Assembly: GCA_029961685.1 (NCBI GenBank)
Contig: JARWKL010000011.1
Location: forward strand, 994,501 to 1,058,500
Origin: Aristolochia californica
Lineage: Eukaryota > Streptophyta > Magnoliopsida > Piperales > Aristolochiaceae
Reading direction: 5' to 3'
DNA: 64,000 nt
The notes below the pieces were generated by a model that was not told the origin of the DNA, did no database searches, and was given only the letters and a program-made list of their open reading frames with translations. The position numbers and the translations under genes are program-made. Below, piece by piece: positions 51,430 to 63,877 of the stretch (within the stretch, counting starts at the first letter, position 1; every line of letters starts with the position of its first letter).

Positions 51430-54400
51430 GCACCGAAGGAGAAATTCCTTACCATGTCCAGGGCGAAATCCGTCATTCCATCTCCGCCCCCTACCCCGAA
51501 ATCTATCCGTTAGCAGAAAAGAAGCAAGGCTCGGTAGTTTCCTTTTCGTCCTCGTTTTTTAAAGCGTTTAAAAAATTTAAGGAAAAGCAGAAACTCCTGC
51601 CCACCTCGTTCTCTACGTAACGACGACAAAACTCTCCTCTCTCCTCTCTCTCTCTTCGGACTCTTTCGACACGAACCATCTCCGACATAGCTCTTTGTTT
51701 TCTACCCTTTAGGGTTTTTTATTTTGCTCCAGGTCGGGGGCTCTTTGCCGGACCAGACGCCATCGATTGTGGTACGGGTTTCTCATCTCGAGGACGGATT
51801 GCAACTGAAGGAGGGAGAAATTTGCTTTGGAAGGAAAGTTTGTTTGAAGGTGGGTTTATTTTGGTTTCTTTTGAGGTCAATATCTGGAGAAATGGGGACA
51901 GTTGGAGTAAATGAGTAACAGGTGAGCGCTGCTGTTTTGGTCTGTTTGGTTTTCAGCTTGTGGTGCTTGGGGGAGTTTTTGAAAGAGTAACTTTTTATGG
52001 GAGGATTTAATGGCGGCGTGTTCGTTTGGTTGTTAATTAAGGTGTGATAGTGGTGTTTTTGTTTTTCTTGATTGGTGCGAAGATGGGAAAAATGGTTTGT
52101 ATCTTGTAGAGATGGGAAAGATGGTTTCTTTGGCTTAGTTGTTTGGAGTATTGGTGTTGTCGGAGGAGATCAGTGGGAGTGTTTTCTGTTTTTATTTGTG
52201 AAGTAAGTAAAAGTTTGAAGCTGTGAATTTGTTTTTAGGAGCAGAGATGATGATAGCAGAAATTGGCTTGTATGATTTCGATCTTTTTTTTTCTTTCGTT
52301 TTGCTGCCTTATTTTAAACTTTTTGATTTAGATTAACTGTCTTCTCTTTCTCGCCTATTTGTGTTCTGAAAACTTCTTCTTTCTTCCCTTTTTGAATTTT
52401 TCGTATGCATGTCAAAACGATCCTTTTGAGCTCGACTACCTGACATAGCTGGATGAGTGCAAGGATCCTGAGTTTTAAAACAAGAACAAAGAAAAAAAAA
52501 GCAAGGTCTATTTCTTCGTACGAGTGAGCTGAAATATGTTCTCTTTCTGAGGAGTAATTTGCATTTTATTGGATGATCTGAATCCACTAAATGAGATTAT
52601 TACTATTGTCTCAGGGATTATGTAGTATGTCTGTATTTTCTCATCTTTTTCTTCTTCTGGAATGTCGAAATATGGGATCTCACATACATGTCTCTGTTCG
52701 TACTTGTTGGAATTGACGGTCGGGAATGAAAAACTAAAGGAGACGGAACTTTTATTTTGTTTTGACTCCGTTTCTTTAAAGATTCAGATCACTCATTTGA
52801 TACTCTTTTTCTTTCACTTTTGGCTTTAACTCAAATATGAATGTCAGCAATGAATTCTAGGTTTTGTGTTATTTCGTGGACTTAAGACTTCCGAAATTTG
52901 ATTTTTTTTTTTTAATTCCGGATTAGATAAGAGTTCGAATAAGATAAATTCTTCGAATTTCTGTTTGATTAAAAGCAAATCTTGTGAAATTTACCTGTTA
53001 TTTGATTTATAGTCGTACCTTCCATTATTTATTGCAGGTTGAGGTGTTGACAAGGTGGCGATTTCTTTTCCAGTGTTCTGAAAAGGCAAGTTTTTTTCAC
53101 TTTCTGCCGTTGTTCATCATAGCAGACGTGCTTGTTCAAGCTTTGAATTTTCAGACCAGTCATTTGTTCAGGGGAAAGGAAGTCTGGCTGATGGAACTAT
53201 AAGCCATCAGGGTTATCTGGTGATTTCATGGGGTCCACCATTTGCACTAGAAAAGTGTTCTCTCCTTTTACATCTGTTTAGCAACTGCTTTAGTTGGACT
53301 GCTCTATTGATTGGGATTTTGTTCTTGTCCCTTTTCAACCCTGAAAAGGAGAATTTTTCTCAGGAGAAACATGGTTTTGAAGTCAGGATAATGTTTAGAA
53401 TGGTTTTGTCTGATTTAACTTTGAAGTTTATTGGTTGAAGTTTTTAAACCGTATGTTTTAATTGCTTTCCATAATTCTAATTTTGTTTGACAAATTATTC
53501 CAATGGGATTTCTTATTTACTCCTGGTTTAAAGTAATCAATCAGACAGATCTTTACCTTATTTTTATGCCGATGTCATTTATATAGGATTTAATCCAGAA
53601 ATATACTTTCTCATAAAAAAAAAATCATGAACATACTTCCTCTGTTTCTCTTGTATTCTTTTGTTAAATCCTCATGGAACAGCTGGTTTTGTTCACGACG
53701 AAGTTGGGGAGCCTTAGTTTTTTCTTTCTTCTTTGTTTCCTTCTCACCTAACAATTTAAAACTTGCTTCCTTGTATAATGACTAATATCATTATTGAATG
53801 TTATTTGTATTTTTGTCTTATGGAGAGGTGTGACTGAAGTTTCTTATCCAAGAATATATGTCATAGTTTTTGAAGGGTCTATACTTGTTTAATTTTTAAA
53901 CCAGTGAAAATTATTTTTGGAACCCAAAGTGGCACCACAATATATTCACCAGTTGATCAAACACATACTTTTTGCAGGTTAGCGGATATTATTTGAGCTT
54001 CTTGGGAAGTGTATGTAGCTCTCTTTCTCATTGAGAACAGGTGCATAATTCATCTCTTTGTCAACAATCTCTTGCCTAACTAACAAAGCTGGGATCATTC
54101 AACTTTTCTGTACTCTTTCTTTGTTATATTCCTTAAAAGAATAAGAAAAAAGAAAAAAAGAAAAAAAGAAAAAAGAAAGTCAAGTAATTGGAATTTAAAG
54201 AACTGGGCCTACTGTATTTATTGTCTTTGCATATGTGGTTTATTATATTTTTTGTGGCTTCTGCACTTGCTTTTTTTGTAATAAAGTGTTAATTAATAAT
54301 TTCATATCAAAGAAATAGCATAGCTTGCAAACAGGAAGAGTTCTGTGGAAGTGTGGAGAGTTTTTAACACAATTGTTAGTTGCTTTTACTATTTTGTAAA

Positions 54401-54729
54401 TTGAAGCCTCTTTAAAAGCATTTTGGTCTTCAATGTTGGAATGTTGTTTAAAGGATGTTGTTGACATTATGTTTCTTATACTATTCTCGATCATTAGTAT
54501 TGTAATAAGTTGTGTGCTTTTTAAAAATAACATGTTTTTGTTTGTGTGCTTAGGGTTTCAGGAAACTGGACCTTTATTCTTTTATTCACTTTATTACCTT
54601 TCACTACAAGTAGAATTCACACAATACTTTTTCCTTATCTACCTTAACTACTTTTCTTCCAGGTAGTAAAAGTCTCACCACCAACTCCACCTACCTACAG
54701 GGTGAAAGGAGCAAGAACACATTCTTAGT
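51430..54729 (+). other. Intron-containing 5'UTR of the MCTP gene
   Basis: No coding gene is found in these 3.3 kb, but splice signals fit a spliced leader: a strong donor ACAG|GTGAGC at 51921/51922, acceptors TTGCAG| at 53037 and 53977, and CTTCCAG| at 54662. The last is 67 bp before the MCTP ATG. Short upstream ORFs occur, for example an eight-codon one ending at 51918. 5'UTR introns with an uninterrupted CDS are common in plant MCTP genes. Exact exon choice cannot be settled from sequence alone. Confidence 0.55.
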
Positions 54730-57700
54730 ATGAATAACCTCAAACTAGGTGTAGAGGTTGTCAGTGCCCACAACCTTATGCCAAGAGATGGCCAAGGATC
54801 TTCCAGCTCATTTGTAGAGCTCCACTTTCATGGTCAGAAGTACCGTACTACCATAAAAGAGAAAGATCTTAGCCCTGTCTGGAATGAAAGTTTTTACTTC
54901 AACATATCAGATCCTGCCGATCTACCTAATCTCTACCTTGATGCCTTTGTTTACAACAATACCAAAGGGACACATGCCAAATCTTTCCTTGGAAAAGTAC
55001 GCCTGGCGGGAACCTCTTTTGTTCCTTATGCAGATTCTGTTGTATTACATTACCCCTTAGAGAAAAAAAGCATTTTCTCTCGTGTAAAGGGAGAGCTTGG
55101 TCTTAAAGTATATCTTACTGATGATCACTCACTCAAATCCTCCTCAAATCCTCTTCCTGCTATGGACTCATTCCCTGTTGCAGACCCAGTCATGTCTCAC
55201 ACACAACAGCAAGCTCAAACCCAAATTCCAAATCCAGGCCAAGTACCTTCTCAGGTTACTGAAAGTAAAGCAGAAGCTCGACACACTTTTTACCACCTTC
55301 CAAACCAGCAGCATAACCGCTCTTCAGCCGCTATGTCTGAGGATCCTATGAGATACACAGAAAACGAGATGAGACCAGAGGCACCACAACCAAAAATTGT
55401 TCGCATGTATTCCTCTGGATCTTCTCAACAACCAGTAGATTTTGCACTAAAAGAGACTAGCCCATTCCTTGGCGGAGGACAGGTAGTGGGTGGTCGTGTT
55501 ATCCGTGCAGAAAAACCTGCCAGTACTTATGATCTGGTTGAGCAAATGCAGTTCCTGTTTGTACGAGTGGTGAAAGCACGGGACCTTCCTGCAATGGATC
55601 TTACAGGAAGTCTTGACCCCTACGTGGAAGTCAAAGTTGGAAACTATAAAGGAGTGACAAGGCACTTTGAGAAGAAGCAAGACCCCATGTGGAATGAGGT
55701 TTTCGCCTTTTCAAGGGACCGAATGCAGGCAACATTTCTTGAGGTTGTGGTCAAAGACAAAGATCTTGTGAAAGATGACTTTGTTGGCATAGTTAGGTTT
55801 GACCTCAATGAAGTCCCTGCACGTGTGCCACCTGACAGTCCATTGGCCCCACAGTGGTACCGCCTTGAGGATAAGAAAGGGGACAAAACAAATGGTGAAC
55901 TTATGCTTGCAGTGTGGATTGGGACACAGGCTGATGAAGCTTTCCCTGATGCATGGCAGTCTGATGCTGCTACACCAGCAGTTGATGGGTATGCTGCTGC
56001 AGTGAGTACCATTAGATCAAAGGTGTACCATGCTCCAAGATTGTGGTATGTACGGGTTAACGTTATTGAGGCACAGGACTTGATTGTAACTGATAAAACT
56101 CGTTTCCCAGAAGTGTATGTCAAAGCTCAAATTGGGCATCAGCTCTTGAAAACAAAAATTGTCCAATCAAGAACTCTGAACCCAATGTGGAATGAAGACC
56201 TATTGTTTGTTGCTGCCGAACCTTTTGAAGATCACCTTATTTTATCAGTAGAGGATCGTGTGGGGTCAAACAAAGATGAGATCATTGGTAGAGTTATTAT
56301 CCCACTATCTTCTATAGAGAAACGTGCAGATGATAGACCAATACACACAAGATGGTTTCACCTTGAGAAGCCAGTTGCTGTGGATATTGATCAGATGAAG
56401 AAAGAGAAGTTTGCTAGCCGGCTCCACCTCCGTGTGTGTTTAGATGGTGGATACCATGTATTGGACGAATCAACCCACTATAGCAGTGACCTACGACCCA
56501 CAGCAAAGCAACTATGGAAACAGTCTATTGGTGTTTTAGAACTTGGCATCCTGAATGCAGAAGGGCTTCACCCAATGAAAACAAGAGATGGGAAAGGCAC
56601 ATCAGATACATATTGTGTTGCTAAATATGGTCACAAGTGGATCCGTACGCGGACAATCATTGGCAGTCTAAGTCCCAAGTTTAATGAGCAGTATAACTGG
56701 GAGGTGTATGATCCGGCAACGGTTCTTACAATTGGAGTATTTGACAACTGTCAAATTGGTGAAAAGGGTCCCAGTGGTAGCAAAGATCTAAAGATTGGAA
56801 AAGTGCGCATACGTCTATCCACTCTTGAGACTGGGCGAGTATATACACATTCATACCCGTTACTAGTTCTGCATCCCTCAGGGGTGAAAAAAATGGGGGA
56901 AATACATTTGGCCATACGTTTCTCATGTACATCACTAGCGAACATGATGTACATATATTCAAGGCCACTCTTACCGAAGATGCATTATGTAAGACCACTA
57001 ACTGTGGTTCAACTAGATGCACTGAGGTTCCAAGCTGTTAACATAGTGGCAGCTAGACTCAGCCGTGCAGAGCCCCCGTTAAGGAAAGAGGTGATAGAGT
57101 ACATGACTGATGTGAACTCACACTTGTGGAGTATGAGGAAAAGTAAAGCGAATTTTTTCCGATTAATGTCAGTGTTTGCAGGATTGTTTGCAGTGGGCAA
57201 ATGGTTTGGAGATGTTTGTGCTTGGAAGAACCCAGTCACGACTGTTCTGGTTCATGTTCTCTTTGTTATGCTGGTTTGTTTCCCAGAATTGATACTGCCT
57301 ACTGTCTTTCTATACATGTTTTTGATTGGTATATGGAACTATAGGTACAGGCCAAGGTATCCTCCACACATGAATACACGGATTTCTCATGCGGAGACCG
57401 TTCACCCTGATGAATTAGATGAAGAGTTTGATACTTTTCCGACTTCTCGAAACCCTGATCTCGTTCGAATGAGGTATGATAGGTTGAGGAGTGTGGCTGG
57501 GAGGATACAGACGGTTGTGGGTGATATTGCGACGCAGGGAGAACGTATGCAGTCGTTGTTGAGCTGGAGGGACCCAAGAGCGACAACAATCTTTGTGATC
57601 TTTTGTTTAATAGCAGCCATGGTGTTATATGTGATACCATTCCAGGTGATTGCAGTTATTGCCGGTTTCTATCTGATGAGGCACCCAAGATTCCGACATA

Positions 57701-57765
57701 AGCTGCCGTCGGTTCCTATAAACTTTTTCAGGAGACTTCCAGCAAGGACAGATAGTATGCTGTAG
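54730..57765 (+). CDS. Multiple C2 domain and transmembrane region protein (MCTP/FTIP/QUIRKY family)
   Basis: Predicted ER-membrane tether that contacts the plasma membrane through C2 domains; plant relatives (FTIP1, QUIRKY, MCTP3/4) act at plasmodesmata in intercellular trafficking. Single uninterrupted CDS, 1011 aa. C2A about 1-128, Pro/Gln-rich linker 135-245, KETSPFLGGG at 241-250, C2B about 272-395 (LTGSLDPYVEV with Ca-site Asp), C2C about 437-547, C2D about 599-732, and PRT_C region about 850-1011 with hydrophobic segments near 812-870 and 951-983. C2A has DGQGSSSSFVE, lacking the usual SDPYV aspartate, so it probably does not bind calcium in the classical way. The C-terminus NFFRRLPARTDSML is the strongly conserved family end. 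The ATG follows the last 5'UTR acceptor. No defects were seen. Four-C2 architecture separates it from the three-C2 MCTP3/4 type. Confidence 0.96.
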   Translation: MNNLKLGVEVVSAHNLMPRDGQGSSSSFVELHFHGQKYRTTIKEKDLSPVWNESFYFNISDPADLPNLYLDAFVYNNTKGTHAKSFLGKVRLAGTSFVPYADSVVLHYPLEKKSIFSRVKGELGLKVYLTDDHSLKSSSNPLPAMDSFPVADPVMSHTQQQAQTQIPNPGQVPSQVTESKAEARHTFYHLPNQQHNRSSAAMSEDPMRYTENEMRPEAPQPKIVRMYSSGSSQQPVDFALKETSPFLGGGQVVGGRVIRAEKPASTYDLVEQMQFLFVRVVKARDLPAMDLTGSLDPYVEVKVGNYKGVTRHFEKKQDPMWNEVFAFSRDRMQATFLEVVVKDKDLVKDDFVGIVRFDLNEVPARVPPDSPLAPQWYRLEDKKGDKTNGELMLAVWIGTQADEAFPDAWQSDAATPAVDGYAAAVSTIRSKVYHAPRLWYVRVNVIEAQDLIVTDKTRFPEVYVKAQIGHQLLKTKIVQSRTLNPMWNEDLLFVAAEPFEDHLILSVEDRVGSNKDEIIGRVIIPLSSIEKRADDRPIHTRWFHLEKPVAVDIDQMKKEKFASRLHLRVCLDGGYHVLDESTHYSSDLRPTAKQLWKQSIGVLELGILNAEGLHPMKTRDGKGTSDTYCVAKYGHKWIRTRTIIGSLSPKFNEQYNWEVYDPATVLTIGVFDNCQIGEKGPSGSKDLKIGKVRIRLSTLETGRVYTHSYPLLVLHPSGVKKMGEIHLAIRFSCTSLANMMYIYSRPLLPKMHYVRPLTVVQLDALRFQAVNIVAARLSRAEPPLRKEVIEYMTDVNSHLWSMRKSKANFFRLMSVFAGLFAVGKWFGDVCAWKNPVTTVLVHVLFVMLVCFPELILPTVFLYMFLIGIWNYRYRPRYPPHMNTRISHAETVHPDELDEEFDTFPTSRNPDLVRMRYDRLRSVAGRIQTVVGDIATQGERMQSLLSWRDPRATTIFVIFCLIAAMVLYVIPFQVIAVIAGFYLMRHPRFRHKLPSVPINFFRRLPARTDSML

Positions 57766-58135
57766 ATAATGGGGGAGGTGACCTTTCATCTGGTGTTTTT
57801 CTTGGCTGGCTTGAGTTAGTTACTGTGTAGAGAGTTGCTCTTATGTTCTGTTGTTTATTTAAATCTTTTACTGTGAACTTGGTTGTTTCTATGTAAACTC
57901 TCAACAGATCAATAATTCTCATTGACAGGAATTGGCTTTGCAAAAACCTGATGTGACAAGAACAATTTACGAATGTTGTATATGCATTAATTTAGGAGGT
58001 TGTTATGTACATTTTCTTCCAAAGTGTTGAATAAGAGTTTCACTGAGAGAAATCCATTGTTTTTGTCTTGTTGTATCTTTCTACACATGTTAGACCAGTG
58101 CTGAGAGAAGAGGGGTAGTTTGATCCTTTTAACTG

Positions 58136-58141
58136 AATAAA
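58136..58141 (+). terminator. Candidate poly(A) signal of the MCTP gene
   Basis: AATAAA 371 bp after the stop codon, in a T-rich 3'UTR. A nearer weak variant (GAATAAG at about 58030) is also possible. Confidence 0.45.
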
Positions 58142-60946
58142 TTAATGAAGAGAGTTAAAGGGTCTGGGTTCTGACTTCTAACAAGTGTTTGTTTCTCTTA
58201 CAAATCTCCCACGTCTATTATCTTCTCTATTCGTCTTCTCCCTTCCATGGATCAACTCTTCTACGCAATGATAAGGTTTGCAATGTGCAAGCACATCCAA
58301 AACCCTTTTTTCTTTTCGAGTGCTCCAATAAGATAGATTTCTTGTGTTTGGGTTTGGTAGATGGACTCTTCAAGTTTATATTTTCAGTTTTAGTTGTCAA
58401 CTATTAGGATTGTTTCTAAATAACAAACAAGAACTCTCCCATGTAAAAATCTCCCCTCCACTTATAAAGGATTGTAGTATTTGTCAGTGGATTGTGCTAT
58501 TGCAGGCTTACATAGGCCTATCTTTGACATAATCTCATAGATCTCAAAGAATTGAATTTCTTATTTCTTGACACCTGATAATTGGAATGAAGCGTAAAAG
58601 TTTGAAAATGAATCAATTGAATTAAAATAAATGTGAATATAGAATATAATGGTTTTGCTATTATACAGTGCCTTTAAGTAAGAATGATCTGGCTGTATGA
58701 ATTTCCTGTTGACAAGTATAAAAGACTCCCCTGTAAACAATTTTCGCAAATGAGAAGTGGCACACTTACAGAATATAAGATCATACAGATCTAAAATGCA
58801 GGTCCGCTGCAAAACAAGACCTTGCGCCCATGAATAGCTCTTGTCCAAGCAAAGGGAGGCCAGACGCTGCAGCCTTGCACAATGTAGGAAAAGAACATGC
58901 TCCACTAAACCGAATGGTCCCTCGAGCAAAAGCTTTGATGTCTATTGTCAGCCAATGACCCGTCTTACAAAAAGAGCTCCAAAATCTCGTCTTCCCCTCA
59001 CTTCTGGATTTGGAACAGCAATCTGAAAGGAGATTTCATAAAATGTTCTCTATGCAGAAACATATCTAGCAAATATAGACATCTCAAATTAGAAGAAAAT
59101 AAAGCCAACTACTTGGTGCTGGGTCCTCTTCATTCAAGTGGAGACATGCTGAATACTTTCACAACTCCACTTTGCCTCTCAAACAAAGCCAACTACTTCA
59201 TTTTATAGACATAGATGAGAGAGAGAGAAAGAGAGAGATATATTTAAGTTTATCAGTGAGAGTTGTGCATTTGGTTCTTTTGACCATGTAAAAATAATGA
59301 AGCAATTCAAGAATGGAGACACACCTCGATGGTGAGAGATACAAGAACAAGAATAGAATAGATTATTTTCACTCTCCAAGTAACTGTTAACCTGTCCTCC
59401 ATCTTTTTCCTTGTCTCTTCCTTTCTCTCCATGGATCGTTCAAAGGTTCGAATGATGCTGAGTTTTATTAAGAGAAAGCTCAAACGAGCAGATTACAAGA
59501 GGAGAGGAGGGGGGGGGGGGCTTCCCAGACAATGAGAGAAGGTTTGAAAGAAGATTGGGAGAGGGTTCCAGTAACTTAGGATCTAGACACCTATGCAAGG
59601 CCATCAGGGTGTGGGTGATTTTGACAAAGGGTAGTGACAAGCGTATCAACAGTAAAAAAACAACTAAATAACAGTAGTTCTATAACAGAGATCCGAAGAG
59701 TACATCAGAGATCAAACAAAACTAAAAAACATGAATCCTAGAAAAGAGATGTCAATTTAACTCCTAATCCCAATCAAATCAGAAGCACCTACTATGTAAT
59801 AGAGCATTCTTTAGAAGAAAGAAGATTTGGTTTGTTCCAAATGCACATAGGAAATCTATACACATCTAAGTAAATTCCTTTCAGCTGGAAGAGCCTTGCT
59901 TTAATATTCTGTTATCAATTAAGTCAACTGTAAATTGGCTTTGAGTACTGTGTATGTACAGACAAGGTAATTGGACTTTTATCTGTTTCATTGTTTAGCA
60001 CAAAAAAAAAAAAGATGCACGAGAGAGGACCAGACCTCCTACCATCTGAATTAATCTCAGGCAGCAAATCACCATGTCATTCTTACTTTTCTTAAATTAA
60101 GTATGTTAACATGATACCTCTATTTAGAGCTTCATTCTTTAAATAGAATAAAATCGAATCAAATAAAAACAACAAAAAAAAAAGTGATTGTTGAAACGGT
60201 TGGATGTTAAGGAGGAAATCTTTAATAAAACAGAGATTCTTGAAAAGGTTTATAAATGGTTGGCCGCACGTGAGGAGGAATCCAGGCTTTAGAGGGAAAC
60301 AACAGGGAAAAAAAAGGAAAGAGTCAATGACAGAATTCTCAATGCAGTATCTTCTACTCGCCAAAATTGTTTTCAATCATTAACAATCGAAAATTCCTGC
60401 ATTGACGCATGTTTGGAACGTATTTTTTACATTCACAGCTTGAACCATCTGAAGAGAGCACAACCAGCAGACAATCTATAGCTCGAGTTGAAGAAGTTGC
60501 TTTCACAATATCCTGTACCAGTCATATTTATAATATGCAGGATGTAGTCGGAGGGCCAAACAACTTCAAAAACAGGCACAGCAAAAGTATTTTGAAGAAA
60601 AATAAAGCACATAAGACAACAGACTTGTACTATGCTCCTACTGCACGGATCTGTTTCTTTCTCTTATTTTTTTTTGTAAACCATTACAACTGGTAAAAAA
60701 ATTAGATTCCTCAGCTGGAATGCGAAATTAGAATGAGGTGAACTCCGTATAGAAACTAGGTTGGAATATAGAAGAGAAAAACCGAAAGGTTCTTTGTTTT
60801 AGACAGAACAAACGAGAAAAACACGTACGGAAAAAGTAGAAAAATTAGGGCTCATTGACAGTACTTAAACTCAAAGGTGCACATAAGAGAAAAAATCACG
60901 CATGACCCTTAGATTGCCCTTCGGACGATTGGCTTCGGTTTTCCGT
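58142..60946. other. Intergenic DNA between the MCTP and CCA-enzyme genes
   Basis: No protein family or RNA gene was recognised in 2.8 kb. Simple sequence includes (GA)n at about 59215-59240 and a run of 12 G at 59509-59520. The minus-strand open frame at 58561-58929 lacks any known signature. Part of this stretch could belong to a minus-strand noncoding transcript starting near 61.2 kb. Confidence 0.35.
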
Positions 60947-61440
60947 TCAGAATGGAAAAACACAACTGAACACAAGGCGAACGCAAGAAAAAAAAATCAT
61001 ACCCGCACCATAGAGATTCCAGAATAGCAGAGGACAGAGAATAGAAGGGGATTTCTTCTTTCTCGGTGAACAGGCTTCTTCTTCTTTCGCTCTTCGGCGG
61101 TGGAACGAGATGAAGAGGGGCGAAAATCGCAGGTGAGAGCGGGAAGAACAGAAAATAGAGGAGAAGGGTGGGTTTTGGGCGGGAGAAAATTTTCGAGAAG
61201 TGGCAGCGGAGAAGAAGGAGAAAAGCAGTATCACGTGAGAGGCACGTGATTCTTACTTTTGGATTCGGAGCTAACCGATCCGATATTTAGAAATCTATAT
61301 CCGGATTTCGGATACCGTTTAATTAAAACGGATCATTTTTAGATGTTGCATACCCGGTTAGGATCCGTTTACAATCACCCGGGACCCAGCCCGCCCCCCT
61401 CCTGTTCGGGGCACTTTCCCTCTCTGAATCCACATCCATA
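60947..61440. promoter_or_regulatory. Putative bidirectional promoter / upstream region of the CCA-adding enzyme gene
   Basis: The plus strand is purine-rich at 61000-61220, so the minus strand is a CT-rich, leader-like sequence ending in ATGGTGCGG|GTATGA near 61005, which looks like a start followed by a donor. This suggests a divergent minus-strand transcript, but I found no coding exon further left. 61250-61420 contains GGATCC/CCGGAT-type words, CACGTGA at about 61233 and 61243, and is the likely core promoter of the plus-strand gene. Confidence 0.3.
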
Positions 61441-63877
61441 ATGGAACTTGCTTCAAATTCTTACCGTTTTGTAGCAGCTCCACAGTTTCGTCTTCCCCTC
61501 TTCAGTAAAATTAAATCCGGTGTCTTCACTTCAAAAAGAAGCACGTCGAATTTCCCAGGTTTCTGCTGCAGGTTCATGGCTTCTTCGGCTGTTGTTCATG
61601 TGAAGGAGAATATCTCTCTCACAGAGAAGGAGAAGAAAATATTCAATCGATTGCTTGATGTACTTCGGCATTTCAAGCTCGAAACTCAGCTCCGAGTTGC
61701 CGGTGGTTGGGTTCGCGACAAGGTGTCTTATTTGTGGTATTGTGATGAGTAGCATGGCGTTTGTTAGTTAAAGTTTTTATATTTGGACTAATGGGATCTG
61801 TTTGTTTGTTTCAGCTTCTGGGGAAAGAGTGCTACGACATTGATATTGCATTGGACAATATGCTTGGTCGAGAGTTCTGCGAGAAGATTAATGAATACTT
61901 AGCATACGCTGGGGAAGAACAGCAAGGAGTCGGTGTCATCCAGTGGTTCGTTTTCTTATTTTCTCTTTTTGAAGTTTCAATTTTGATTGCTTCCAGTATG
62001 CATTATTAAAGTATATGACTTTTTATCTTTAATGGGCGGAACTAGCTTGGGACGTTTCTTATACAACCTGTACCTGTTACTTGGAGTCCTCTAGAGTCAC
62101 TGTCATGTGTTCACTTTTAAAAAGAATTTCGGTGGGGCAATCCTGGACACCAGATGAATGTGAACTTAAGAGTGGCTGAAGTGAGGCGCTCTTCTTCTAT
62201 AGCAAGATTCAGCTTTTCATTTAAGAATAAAATAAAAAGTGAAATAAGGTCAGCTCTATAGTGGAACTTTCGAAAGTTGCATTTGGATTCCTTTGCCATC
62301 TCTGTGGCACATGATTGGACTGTCTCCAGAGTTGGGTGCTCTGAATTATCCCATAACTCCTAGAATTGAGGCTGTTGTGGCTTTTGTGTTAACTGTCTAT
62401 TGCATATCTAAATGGTGAGCTAGTTCACATATCATTGTTGTTAGTAAGGCCTTTAATAGTTGTGCTTTAAATGTAGCATAATGGTTCAGATATTCTAGGT
62501 GGATATTTACTTTACGTTTTTGCCTTGGGCATGCACTTAATGCGTCTGATTATTTTGCAGCAATCCTGATCAATCCAAACACTTGGAAACGGCAAGGATG
62601 CGCATTTATGATACATGGATTGATTTTGTCAATTTGAGATCTGAGACGTATGCTGAAAACAGCCGGATTCCTACAATGGTATCTTCTTGTCTTCATGACT
62701 TAGCTGTAAAGATTCTATTGAATATGGTTGACTAAGGAATAGATGCCAGTAGGCATGACTGCTATACTTGTTATTGGAAAGTGTTGTCTCTTTAAAACAG
62801 AAAAAAATGACTTTCTCGTCTATAGTATTCTTGTTGAAACTGTACTGTACTCCATCATGTTATTCAGAAATTTGGAACTGCTGAGGAGGATGCATATCGA
62901 AGGGATCTAACCATTAATAGGTAATGAAATTTGTCTTATACTATTGCAGCTCATGTATTTTGGAATCTATTGTTATTTTTTTCTTCACTTGAATAGTATG
63001 TTAGCAAATTAGATATTTATTTATATTTATGTCAAGTAATATGTGTTGTATGTGCTCTGATTGTTTGATTTTGGTATCAATGTGTCTTGTTAACCTTATT
63101 CAGCTGCAACAAGATCAATTTTAGTGAATATGAAACTTATACAATGAAGTTTAGGTGTTTGATAAATGATGGCATGGATGGGTCAAACATAATGTTATAT
63201 TTTCCATAAATTGGTTTTTATGTTCTGAGTTTGTGAAAGTTGATCTGTTGTAAAGTTATTGTGCTAATTTTGCTGTTTATGAAGAATCCATACAACATAT
63301 TTCACACAATGTATGCATGTCATCTCAGAGTTGAGATGTTCAGGCTGGCTTCTGCTGTGGTCATGACCTTGCAAACCGTGCTTGTTTAATTTCCATATTT
63401 CAAGCCTAAAGAGAATATTATTTTTATTTTGAATGGCATATTCATTCATTTTATTACCATAGAAAATGTATTAAATACCAAAGAATTGACTGTTTTCAGT
63501 TTCCTTTTTGTTGACAGCATGTTCTACAATATAAACACAGATACCGTTGAAGATTTAACTGGAAGAGGTTAGTTCTTGTATTTGATTCATTTTCTTAGTA
63601 AAAGCTATTTGTACAGGTCTTATTTTCTATCTATTGTAAGGAATAGCTGTGTGTGCATTCCCCTGATCTGACGTAATAAAGCTATGGAGTTAAGAATGCC
63701 TGTTAAAGGGTTTGTCTTTACTTATTATTATAGTATTTCCATGAGTATTGATGTGTTACATGTGGTTGTGCTATGCAGGTCTATCAGATCTAAGATTTGG
63801 CCTCATTGTTACTCCTTTGCCTCCAAAGGCAACATTTTTAGATGATCCTCTTCGGGTTCTTCGAGCTATCCGATTTG
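61441..63877 (+). CDS. tRNA nucleotidyltransferase (CCA-adding enzyme), N-terminal part
   Basis: Adds or repairs the 3' CCA of tRNAs in cytosol, mitochondria and plastids. Six exons are visible: 61441-61722, 61815-61945, 62561-62678, 62868-62920, 63518-63567 and 63779-63877. All are in frame, and the gene continues beyond 64000. The first 45 residues are a basic, Ser-rich transit-like peptide; a second in-frame ATG at 61576 (Met46, MASSAVVHV) would give a form without it. Class II head-domain motifs in order: GGWVRDK (88-94), catalytic DID (Asp102, Asp104), the RRDLTINSM motif across the exon 4/5 junction, EDLTGRGLSDLR, and DPLRVLRAIRFG. Intron phases vary, and residues split across exons rejoin correctly (for example Cys in VIQCNPDQS). 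Neck, body and tail domains lie outside the window. Confidence 0.95.
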
